Assembly (NCBI GenBank): GCA_028876035.1
Contig: JAGWTK010000308.1
Location: forward strand, 1-5,262
Direction: 5' to 3'
DNA length: 5,262 nt
DNA from: Bacteroidota bacterium
Lineage (GTDB): Bacteria > Bacteroidota > Bacteroidia > Chitinophagales > Chitinophagaceae
Part shown: positions 1 through 4,745 of the stretch, piece after piece
Layout: every line of letters begins with the position of its first letter
Position numbering within the stretch: the stretch's first letter is position 1
The notes under the pieces: model-generated
The model's database searches: none
The model's input: only the letters and a program-made list of their open reading frames with translations
What the model was told of the DNA's origin: nothing
Program-made: the position numbers and the translations under genes

Positions 1-537
1 ACCCGCACGATACAAGTCGGCCCGCCGGACGCCGGTGTGTATACCTATTCAGTAACCATAACAGATTCGCTTGGCTGTTCTGCAACTGGCACAAAAACCA
101 TTGTTGTCAAAGACGTGCGTTGCGGACAAAAACTCAACAAAGTATTGGTTTGCTGGCCTGGCAGATATGGTAACACAGAATCCTGTCTGAGCGAGGCACA
201 GGCCACGCTGGCGGTGTTGTTTGGCGCGAAGCCAGGCAGCTGCAGTAATGCCTCTGCACGTACAATGGATGAATCCATCATGATAAACGCTCCTGGCATT
301 TCGGTATATCCGAACCCAAGTAACGGAAACTTTGTATTGAGGCTGAACAAGCTTACTAATGCGGTTATCAAAACGTATGATCAAAATGGCCGGCTGATTG
401 CGACGCAAAGTGTAAACTCAGGCGGTGATGTCCGGCAACTGGTAATAAATCTGGGCCGGATTCCTACTGGTCTTTACCTTGTGCAGGTGATTGCCAGCGA
501 AGGAACATTCAGTTCTAAAATACTGATCCAGCGATAA
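1..537 (+). CDS. C-terminal part of a secreted protein with PKD/SprB-like end and T9SS type A sorting domain (5' partial)
   Basis: The frame is open from base 1, so the gene starts upstream; 178 codons are visible and TAA is at 535-537. An internal GTG at 37 lies within a beta-sandwich-like stretch (VYTYSVTITDSLGCSATGTK), typical of the last strand of PKD/SprB-like repeats, and is not a plausible start. Next comes a cysteine module with Cys codons at 121, 151, 184 and 241. The last ~80 residues (from 295, starting GISVYPNPSNGNF and ending KILIQR) match the T9SS type A sorting domain: VYPNP box, a GRL turn, GLYLV and a basic end. By family knowledge this tail directs export across the outer membrane by the Por/T9SS apparatus, after which it is removed and the protein is attached to the surface or released. 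The function of the missing N-terminal part cannot be told. The family call for the tail is firm; the PKD call is moderate. Confidence 0.9.
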   Translation, partial: TRTIQVGPPDAGVYTYSVTITDSLGCSATGTKTIVVKDVRCGQKLNKVLVCWPGRYGNTESCLSEAQATLAVLFGAKPGSCSNASARTMDESIMINAPGISVYPNPSNGNFVLRLNKLTNAVIKTYDQNGRLIATQSVNSGGDVRQLVINLGRIPTGLYLVQVIASEGTFSSKILIQR

Positions 538-556
538 CCGAAGGACAAAATTCCAG

Positions 557-587
557 GCAGGCATCAACTTATGATGCCTGCTTTTTT
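557..587 (+). terminator. Rho-independent terminator of the T9SS cargo gene
   Basis: A perfect 10-bp stem pairs GCAGGCATCA (557-566) with TGATGCCTGC (572-581) around a 5-base loop. Six T follow directly (582-587), starting 20 bases after the stop codon. On the opposite strand there is no clean T-run after the stem, so it should act mainly on plus-strand transcripts. Confidence 0.93.
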
Positions 588-637
588 GTTGCCAGCCAGG
601 GAGTGCAGGCTGCGCCAGCGCCGCAGTATAATTTTCG

Positions 638-666
638 TTGTATCCACCAACAAAGCCGTACTTTCG
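638..666 (+). promoter_or_regulatory. Candidate Bacteroidota promoter for the FKBP gene
   Basis: TTG at 638-640 is separated by 18 bases from TACTTTCG at 659-666. This differs by one base from the known Bacteroidota pattern TTG-N(17-23)-TAnnTTTG. It lies after the upstream terminator, so a promoter for the next gene is needed in this gap. The implied leader would be about 90 bases, which is long, and no other evidence supports the site. Confidence 0.3.
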
Positions 667-761
667 GGCTTCAATCGCTCCGTAGTTGACCCACTGTTCT
701 GCTGATAGGGTAAGACCAGTGATGCCTGGTGGCGAAAGAAACAATACAAAAACAAATTATT

Positions 762-1217
762 ATGCAGACAGTAAAAAGCGGCGATACCGTAAAAGTACAT
801 TACCACGGACGACTGACGGACGGAACAACTTTCGACAGCAGTGAGGGACGCGATCCGCTCGAATTTAAAGTGGGCAGCGGACAGGTTATTAAAGGGTTTG
901 ATGATGGCGTTACCGGCATGCAGGTGGGCGAAAAGAAAACCATTCAAATACCGGTTGACGATGCATACGGCCCGGTGAATGAAAATATGCTCGTTGATTT
1001 CCCCCGCTCCAATTTTCCCCCCGACCTGGTTCCTGAAGTGGGCATGCAATTGAATATGACCAGTCCCGACGGACAAGTGATACCAGTGATTGTAACGGGT
1101 GTTGCCGACGACAGCGTATCCCTCGATGCGAACCATCCGCTCGCGGGCGAAGACCTGATCTTTGATCTCGAACTGGTAGAGATTTCCGGCAGCAAGCCGC
1201 TGATCATTATGCCATAG
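762..1217 (+). CDS. FKBP-type peptidyl-prolyl cis-trans isomerase, SlyD-like
   Basis: The 151-residue protein should catalyse cis-trans isomerisation of X-Pro bonds and act as a chaperone, most likely in the cytoplasm since no signal peptide is seen. The FKBP half is clear at residues 7-71: GDTVKVHYHGRLTDGTTFDS, then the VGSGQVIKGFDDGVTGMQVGE segment and the A-Y-G motif at 68-70. A SlyD-type insert-in-flap region follows (about 72-120), and the chain returns to the FKBP fold at N-H-P-L-A-G (124-129) and DLIFDLELVEI. Unlike enterobacterial SlyD it has no His/Cys-rich metal-binding tail and ends at residue 151. The ATG at 762 is preferred: family members begin within a few residues of the GDxV motif, and the base context is the A/T-rich, SD-less kind. 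An in-frame GTG at 729 would add 11 residues that do not look like the family. It has its own terminator and is probably monocistronic. Confidence 0.95.
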   Translation: MQTVKSGDTVKVHYHGRLTDGTTFDSSEGRDPLEFKVGSGQVIKGFDDGVTGMQVGEKKTIQIPVDDAYGPVNENMLVDFPRSNFPPDLVPEVGMQLNMTSPDGQVIPVIVTGVADDSVSLDANHPLAGEDLIFDLELVEISGSKPLIIMP

Positions 1218-1236
1218 GTAAATCATCTTTTTTTGG

Positions 1237-1272
1237 AGAGCCTTGTCAACTATTGATGAGGCTCTTTTTTTT
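1237..1272 (+). terminator. Rho-independent terminator of the FKBP gene
   Basis: Bases 1237-1249 pair with 1253-1265 around a 3-base loop, including a GAGCCT/AGGCTC core and two G-U pairs. The 3' arm runs into eight T (1265-1272). It starts 20 bases after the FKBP stop. The opposite strand has A before the stem and no T-run after it, so the hairpin is one-directional and does not serve the convergent CPBP gene. Confidence 0.92.
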
Positions 1273-1287
1273 ATGTACTTGTTTGAT

Positions 1288-1318
1288 GTGCAAATATCCA
1301 ATGTGCAGATGTGGAAAT
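1288..1318 (+). repeat. Degenerate octamer repeat, GTGGAAAT type (cassette A)
   Basis: Units GTGCAAAT (1288-1295), GTGCAGAT (1303-1310) and GTGGAAAT (1311-1318), with a damaged 7-base unit between the first two. The same octamer opens cassette B, where four clean copies are seen. Confidence 0.7.
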
Positions 1319-1320
1319 GG

Positions 1321-1341
1321 GTACAAAGTACCAGGTACAGA
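1321..1341 (+). repeat. GTACNNN heptad repeat
   Basis: Three successive heptads GTACAAA, GTACCAG and GTACAGA directly follow the octamer block. The phase is exactly 7 bases. Confidence 0.7.
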
Positions 1342-1392
1342 GACAGCTCGCGTAAAACCTCACGGATACGTTGTCTCAACATTGGGCAATTC

Positions 1393-1420
1393 GACCAAGA
1401 ACCAAAAACTATGAATACAG
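1393..1420 (+). repeat. AAC-type heptad repeat, copy 1
   Basis: Four heptads in phase: GACCAAG, AACCAAA, AACTATG, AATACAG. They are related to the AACNATG heptads at 1488-1515 and 3994-4028. Confidence 0.6.
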
Positions 1421-1433
1421 AGCTGGTTCGGTT

Positions 1434-1472
1434 GAGATTCCTGCCGATGCATCAGGACGCTGGAATGACGAC
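1434..1472 (+). repeat. REP-like inverted repeat remnant
   Basis: The segment starts GAGATTCCTGCC and ends TGGAATGACGAC, with ATTCC (1437-1441) facing GGAAT (1462-1466). Hairpins of the general form ATTCCTGC...GCAGGAATGACG are common as dispersed repeats in many bacterial genomes. Here the central stem is degraded and the arms pair only at the base, so it is called a remnant. Confidence 0.4.
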
Positions 1473-1487
1473 AAGGTTTGGCGATCT

Positions 1488-1539
1488 GACTATGAACTTT
1501 GAACAAAGAACCATGAACGCTTGCTACGAAGAATTGCAC
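1488..1539 (+). repeat. AAC heptads plus TACGAAG core box (cassette A copy)
   Basis: Heptads GACTATG, AACTTTG, AACAAAG and AACCATG (1488-1515) lead into a non-repetitive core, CTACGAAG-AATTGCAC (1524-1539). The 67-base block 1488-1554 aligns without gaps to 3994-4060 at 54 of 67 identical positions by hand count. Confidence 0.8.
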
Positions 1540-1548
1540 TTGACTTTC

Positions 1549-1618
1549 AGACTAACGACTGAGGACTATGGACTACCGACTACCGACTATGGACTAATGA
1601 TTATGGACTACTGACTAA
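1549..1618 (+). repeat. GACTA heptad array, ten units, overlapping the CPBP stop codon
   Basis: Ten in-phase heptads of consensus NGACTAN: AGACTAA, CGACTGA, GGACTAT, GGACTAC and so on, to TGACTAA at 1612-1618. One unit is mutated to TGATTAT (1598-1604). The array runs into the 3' end of the minus-strand CPBP gene, whose TAA is at 1601-1603 and whose last five codons are repeat sequence. Read on the minus strand, nearly every unit holds TAG or TAA. Confidence 0.9.
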
Positions 1619-2482
1619 AGCTTCCGGCCGATACTTCCGCTCATATATCCATCCCAGCGTAATCGCCGAAGCAAGCAGCAGTATCGTAGCAACGATTGAT
1701 CCTTCGAATCCAAAGGCGCCGCCCGTGAGCCATTCACTGCCGTGCATGTCATGCTGCAGCAGGCTTTTCAGGGGGAGTCCGCTTACATCAAATCCCATCA
1801 CAGGGCCCTGTATGAAATTCCAGGCAAAATGAAACGCGATCCCAAACCAAAGGTTGCGCGTTTGAATATAGTTGATGCCGAGCAGCAACCCTGCCAGGAA
1901 CACATTAATGGCGCCGGGCAGGGAGAGGTTGGGGTTGGACAGGTGAGCTATCATAAACAGTAGGGCACTGATGGAGAGCGCGGCCCATTTGTTCATGGAT
2001 TCCATTAAATTACCCAGCAGGTAGCCGCGGAATACCAGCTCCTCATAGAACGCAACGATTGCCATTGTTACCATGCCGGTGAACAGATCCGTGGCATTCA
2101 ATCCGGCATCCGTCCATTCAATATTTTTTGTTGCCTGCAGTACCAGCACACCACAACACAAAAGCAATAAGGCCAGGGCAAATCCCACCAGGCCCTGCCT
2201 GGTATTGTGAAGGCCATTGAATCCAACAGACGCGAAGGGGCGTTTGTCAATGACAACCGTAAAGAACCACACCAATCCAATCGATACCGCGGCGGACAAG
2301 GCGAGCGAGGAATACACCAACAACGGTCCCACCAACGCTTCTTTTCCCGTGTTTCGCAGCAACAATGCCAGCACAACACCTGAAAGCAGGATGACAGCGG
2401 CCCATACAACGGTAAACAACAATGCTCTCAACCAGCCTTGTACAATAAGTGGTTTGTTCTTGCGGACTGTTTCCATTTGCAT
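1601..2482 (-). CDS. CPBP family intramembrane glutamic endopeptidase
   Basis: A 293-residue polytopic membrane protein of the CPBP (CAAX protease and bacteriocin-processing, Abi) family. The three family motifs are visible: E-E-x-x-x-R at Glu147, Glu148 and Arg152 (YEELVFRGYL), F-x-x-x-H at Phe176/His180, and H-x-x-x-N at His218/Asn222. These form the membrane-embedded active site. Hydrophobic segments lie at about 16-42, 56-76, 96-118, 165-184, 190-208, 212-229 and 263-282. Members process peptides or prenylated proteins, or act in bacteriocin immunity; the substrate here is unknown and no bacteriocin gene is nearby. The first ATG (2482) is chosen, with an ATG two codons later equally possible; neither has an SD. 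The last five residues (LVSSP) and the stop codon come from the heptad array in cassette A, so the natural C-terminus has probably been altered. No hairpin terminator follows. Divergent from pepT. Confidence 0.93.
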   Translation of the reverse strand: MQMETVRKNKPLIVQGWLRALLFTVVWAAVILLSGVVLALLLRNTGKEALVGPLLVYSSLALSAAVSIGLVWFFTVVIDKRPFASVGFNGLHNTRQGLVGFALALLLLCCGVLVLQATKNIEWTDAGLNATDLFTGMVTMAIVAFYEELVFRGYLLGNLMESMNKWAALSISALLFMIAHLSNPNLSLPGAINVFLAGLLLGINYIQTRNLWFGIAFHFAWNFIQGPVMGFDVSGLPLKSLLQHDMHGSEWLTGGAFGFEGSIVATILLLASAITLGWIYERKYRPEALVSSP

Positions 2483-2486
2483 TAAT

Positions 2487-2515
2487 TTGCTAAGCTTTTG
2501 AAGAATGTATTTTTA
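2487..2515 (+). promoter_or_regulatory. Divergent 44-bp spacer with a weak pepT promoter candidate
   Basis: The spacer between the CPBP and pepT start codons is A/T-rich. TTG (2487-2489), an 18-base gap and TATTTTTA (2508-2515) match the Bacteroidota TTG-N(17-23)-TAnnTTTG pattern except for the last base. The leader would be only a few bases long, which is a weak point. No clear minus-strand promoter for the CPBP gene was found; it may lie inside the pepT coding region. Confidence 0.3.
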
Positions 2516-2526
2516 AAATTACGATT

Positions 2527-3777
2527 ATGTTCGGCAATTATACCTCTACTGTAGCAGAACGATTGATGCGGTATGTTCAAATTGATACCCAAAGTGACCC
2601 GCATTCGGCCAGCACACCCTCTACCGAAAAGCAAAAAGACCTTGGCCGGCTGCTGGTGGCAGAACTCCACGCGCTCGGGATCGGGGACGCCGCAATGGAT
2701 GCTAACGGGTATGTATATGCGACCGTTCCTGCCAACAGTGCGAAACCGGTGCCGGTGATTTGTTACGGTGCGCACATGGATACGGCGCCCGACTGCAGCG
2801 GAACCGGTGTAAAACCTATTCTTCACCGGAACTATGATGGCACTGATATCGTGTTGCCAGACGACCCCGGCCAGGTGATCACGGTGAAAGACCATCCCTA
2901 CCTCGCTACAAAAAAAGGGGAAGACATTATCACCGCATCCGGTACAACACTCCTGGGTGCAGATGACAAAGCAGGTGTTGCGGTGATTATGGATTTTGTA
3001 CAATTCATACAGTCCAGCAAGCACATCCCGCACGGCAGCATCCGCATTTTATTTACACCTGATGAGGAAATCGGTCGCGGTGTTGATCGGGTAGACCTGG
3101 CGAGGGTGGGAGCCGTAGCAGCGTATACTTTGGATGGGGGTGAAAGAGGCAGCCTGGAAGATGAAAACTTTTCGGCAGATGGGGTAACGATACATTTCTA
3201 CGGCGTCAGTGCGCATCCTGGTGCCGCGAAAGGTAAAATGGTTAACGCGCTTAAACTGGCCGCTTACTTTTTGGAATTGTTGCCAAAAGACGAACTCTCG
3301 CCGGAAACTACCGAAGAACGATATGGCTTTGTACATCCGCTGCACATAGAGGGCATTCCCGAGAAAGTAACCCTGCGTTTTATCATTCGGGATTTTGTGA
3401 CTGCCAAACTGGAGGCTTACGAGAACTTCCTGCGCGACAGGGTGGACTGGGCCATCGAAAAATTCCCGGGCGCCCGCGCGGAATTTGAAGTAAAAGAACA
3501 ATACCGCAATATGAAAGAGGTGCTCGACCAGCACCCGCAGGTTGTTGCCAACGCTGCCGAAGCATTGCGAAGAGCCGGTATTCAGGTAAGAACAGAAGGT
3601 ATCCGCGGTGGTACCGATGGTTCGCGCTTATCCTTTATGGGCTTGCCCTGTCCGAATATTTTCACCGGCGAAATGGCCCTGCACGGCAAACACGAATATG
3701 TAAGCGTGCAGGATATGGAAAAGAGCGTGGAGACCCTGGTGCATTTGGCGATGGTATGGGAGGAGAAATGTAGTTAA
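2527..3777 (+). CDS. pepT: Peptidase T (tripeptide aminopeptidase), M20 family
   Basis: A 416-residue cytoplasmic zinc aminopeptidase that removes the N-terminal residue from tripeptides, in the last steps of peptide breakdown. Length is close to the ~408 of the enterobacterial enzyme. The expected two-zinc site is complete: His83 and Asp85 in G-A-H-M-D-T, Asp146 in GADDKAG (bridging), Glu180 and Glu181 in TPDEEIG (general base and ligand), Asp203 in TLDGG, and His386 in LHGKHEY. The dimerisation (lid) domain lies between about residues 210 and 325, with the usual SAHPG at 228-232. Glycine-rich GIRGGTDGSRLS (358-369) and CPNIFTG are also PepT-like. It starts at the first ATG of the frame, whose N-terminus (ERLMRYVQIDTQSDP) matches the family. 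It is read away from CPBP, and its TAA is followed within two bases by the octamers of cassette B. No terminator hairpin follows. Confidence 0.97.
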   Translation: MFGNYTSTVAERLMRYVQIDTQSDPHSASTPSTEKQKDLGRLLVAELHALGIGDAAMDANGYVYATVPANSAKPVPVICYGAHMDTAPDCSGTGVKPILHRNYDGTDIVLPDDPGQVITVKDHPYLATKKGEDIITASGTTLLGADDKAGVAVIMDFVQFIQSSKHIPHGSIRILFTPDEEIGRGVDRVDLARVGAVAAYTLDGGERGSLEDENFSADGVTIHFYGVSAHPGAAKGKMVNALKLAAYFLELLPKDELSPETTEERYGFVHPLHIEGIPEKVTLRFIIRDFVTAKLEAYENFLRDRVDWAIEKFPGARAEFEVKEQYRNMKEVLDQHPQVVANAAEALRRAGIQVRTEGIRGGTDGSRLSFMGLPCPNIFTGEMALHGKHEYVSVQDMEKSVETLVHLAMVWEEKCS

Positions 3778-3778
3778 T

Positions 3779-3810
3779 GTGGAAATGTGAAAATGTGGAA
3801 ATGTGCAAAT
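3779..3810 (+). repeat. GTGNAAAT octamer array, four units
   Basis: GTGGAAAT, GTGAAAAT, GTGGAAAT and GTGCAAAT in exact 8-base phase, starting two bases after the pepT stop codon. Confidence 0.85.
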
Positions 3811-3855
3811 GAAAACCCGCTAACCGGGCAAGCCAACACTGATAATTATTTCTTG

Positions 3856-3887
3856 ATGTATTGATTTGTAGATTGCTGGATTTGTAA
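3856..3887 (+). repeat. ATTTGTAG-like octamer array, four degenerate units
   Basis: ATGTATTG, ATTTGTAG, ATTGCTGG and ATTTGTAA in 8-base phase. Length (32 bases) equals that of the preceding octamer array. The units are degenerate, so the call is moderate. Confidence 0.55.
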
Positions 3888-3890
3888 TTT

Positions 3891-3925
3891 AGCTCCAAGC
3901 TACAAGCTGCAGGCTCCTGGCTTTT
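3891..3925 (+). repeat. RGCTNCA heptad array, five degenerate units
   Basis: AGCTCCA, AGCTACA, AGCTGCA, GGCTCCT and GGCTTTT in 7-base phase. The G-C-T core is kept in every unit. Confidence 0.65.
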
Positions 3926-3962
3926 CGTGGTCACTTGATGATTTCAGTTCATAATGCTATTG

Positions 3963-3973
3963 CTCCTACGGAG
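3963..3973 (+). repeat. Small inverted repeat containing CTACGGAG
   Basis: CTCC and GGAG flank TAC. The included octamer CTACGGAG (3966-3973) resembles CTACGAAG of the core boxes at 1524-1531 and 4030-4037, so it may be a third copy of the core. Confidence 0.4.
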
Positions 3974-3993
3974 TACGCGCATCCAAGTGAGTG

Positions 3994-4045
3994 GACTATG
4001 AACATCAAACTAAGAACGATGAACACTCCCTACGAAGCATTGCAC
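3994..4045 (+). repeat. AAC heptads plus TACGAAG core box (cassette B copy)
   Basis: GACTATG, AACATCA, AACTAAG, AACGATG and AACACTC (3994-4028), then CTACGAAG-CATTGCAC (4030-4045). It is the gapless partner of 1488-1539. The 15-base core TACGAAG-N-ATTGCAC is identical except at the N. Confidence 0.8.
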
Positions 4046-4054
4046 AAGTTTTTC

Positions 4055-4124
4055 AGACTACCGACTACCGACTACCGACTAAGGACTAAGGACTAAGGAC
4101 TAAGGACTAAGGACTAAAGACTAT
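4055..4124 (+). repeat. GACTA heptad array, ten units, abutting the DUF1080 stop codon
   Basis: AGACTAC, CGACTAC twice, CGACTAA, then five identical GGACTAA (4083-4117) and a final AGACTAT (4118-4124). The array is ten units and 70 bases, as in cassette A. Its last base is the first base of the complement of the DUF1080 TGA. The five identical units are the cleanest tandem run in the window, so this part is likely young or actively homogenised. Confidence 0.93.
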
Positions 4125-4723
4125 CAAGGTAGTTCAACAATCTTTAACTCCTTCCATCTCACCTTGATGCCCCCGCCGTCGTGGATCTGCAGGGCGATAA
4201 AACCCTGGCCCTGTCCGATTTTTTCGTCTTTGAGGGTAATCATTTGGTGACCATTGAGCCAGGTGGTCACGGAATCGTTCACCACGCGGATCTTCATCGT
4301 ATTCCATTCGCCTTCTTTCAGGTATTTTTCATGCACGGAATCGGGCTGAATCAGCCAGCCGCGTCCGTACGATTCATAAATGCCACCCGTATGCAGGTTG
4401 GCAGGCGCCACTTCTACCTGCCATCCGGAGATTTTTACACCCTCAATAGAAGAGCGGAAGAACACGCCGCTATTACCATTCGATTCCTGTTTGAACTTTA
4501 GGGTAAGGATAAAGTTTTTGTAGTTTTTATTGGTAGACAGGTAACCATATTGTTTATTGGGTCCGCTTTCACAAACGAGCTCTCCATGGTCAACGTACCA
4601 TTTTTCTGTCCCATTGTTGGTCCATCCCTCCAGGTTTTTCCCATTGAACAGGGAAACGGCTTTTTGTGCATGGGAAAGGGCAGCGGCGAAAACGAGTAAC
4701 AAGGACAAGCAAATAATGCGCAT
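4124..4723 (-). CDS. Secreted DUF1080 (3-keto-disaccharide hydrolase-like) domain protein
   Basis: A 199-residue protein with a signal peptide at residues 1-19/20 (MRIICLSLLLVFAAALSHAQ), so it should be exported; no lipobox cysteine is present. The rest is one DUF1080 beta-sandwich domain: the opening LFNGKNLEGW (25-34), Y-x-V-x-x-G-E-L (43-50), F-K-Q-E-S-N-G-N-S-G-V-F-F-R (77-90), G-W-Q-V-E-V (100-105), L-H-T-G-G-I-Y (110-116), EGEWNTMKI (138-145), L-N-G and the closing GFIALQIHDGGGIKVRWKEL. The fold is related to concanavalin-type lectins and glucanases. Some members hydrolyse 3-keto-disaccharides; others may only bind sugars, and substrate cannot be told here. Length is normal for a single domain. 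The ATG at 4723 gives the signal peptide directly and has an A/T-rich context. The stop TGA is followed in frame by TAG from the abutting repeat. It lies 22 bases behind the membrane-protein gene and is probably in one operon with it. Confidence 0.93.
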   Translation of the reverse strand: MRIICLSLLLVFAAALSHAQKAVSLFNGKNLEGWTNNGTEKWYVDHGELVCESGPNKQYGYLSTNKNYKNFILTLKFKQESNGNSGVFFRSSIEGVKISGWQVEVAPANLHTGGIYESYGRGWLIQPDSVHEKYLKEGEWNTMKIRVVNDSVTTWLNGHQMITLKDEKIGQGQGFIALQIHDGGGIKVRWKELKIVELP

Positions 4724-4745
4724 ATTGATTCTTTTTAATAATTAT

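Larger units (their letters stand above)
1273..1618 (+). repeat. Intergenic repeat cassette A (mosaic of period-7 and period-8 degenerate repeats)
   Basis: This stretch between the convergent FKBP and CPBP genes holds no credible gene: the open frames crossing it are low-complexity and run through repeats whose unit is not a multiple of three. In order it contains GTGGAAAT-type octamers (1288-1318), GTAC heptads (1321-1341), a 6-bp inverted repeat GAGACA/TGTCTC (1340-1345 with 1372-1377), AAC heptads (1393-1420), a REP-like remnant (1434-1472), a second set of AAC heptads (1488-1515), a TACGAAG core (1524-1539) and a GACTA heptad array (1549-1618). The right end matches cassette B. Its length (346 bases) and module order also resemble cassette B. 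It resembles in style the short tandem repeats (STRRs) of filamentous cyanobacteria, but the sequence family is different. Confidence 0.8.
3778..4124 (+). repeat. Intergenic repeat cassette B (mosaic of period-7 and period-8 degenerate repeats)
   Basis: The space between the convergent pepT and DUF1080 genes contains no gene. In order: four GTGNAAAT octamers (3779-3810), a 4-bp CCCG/CGGG hairpin without a T-run (3816-3828), four ATTTGTAG-like octamers (3856-3887), five RGCTNCA heptads (3891-3925), a CTCC-TAC-GGAG inverted repeat (3963-3973), AAC heptads (3994-4028), a TACGAAG core (4030-4045) and ten GACTA heptads (4055-4124). Its opening octamers and its right-hand block are shared with cassette A, in the same order and orientation. 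No rho-independent terminator for either neighbouring gene was found. Confidence 0.82.

Noticed and set aside
729..761. GTG start at 729 for the FKBP gene
   Set aside because: The added residues do not match FKBP N-termini, and the ATG at 762 fits family length and the A/T-rich start context.
564..1382. Long minus-strand open frame of 272 codons opposite the FKBP gene
   Set aside because: It is antisense to a clearly recognised FKBP gene, starts in the repeats and passes through both terminators. Its sequence has no recognisable domain.
1447..1452. ATGCAT palindrome as an operator site
   Set aside because: A 6-base palindrome is expected by chance, and no promoter lies next to it.
1243..1614. 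Plus-strand open frame of 123 codons across cassette A
   Set aside because: It starts inside the FKBP terminator and ends in repeat-derived residues (Asp-Tyr-Gly runs). The period-7 repeats explain the open frame, and no domain is seen.
2482..3534. Minus-strand open frames opposite pepT (2482-3033 and 3049-3534)
   Set aside because: They are shadows of pepT, which has a complete active site; the translations are rich in unlikely residues and show no family.
3816..3828. Terminator for pepT at the CCCG/CGGG hairpin
   Set aside because: The stem has only four pairs and no T-run follows, so it does not meet the usual terminator pattern.
4055..4124. CRISPR array
   Set aside because: Units are 7 bases with no spacers between them and no cas genes nearby; this is a simple tandem repeat.
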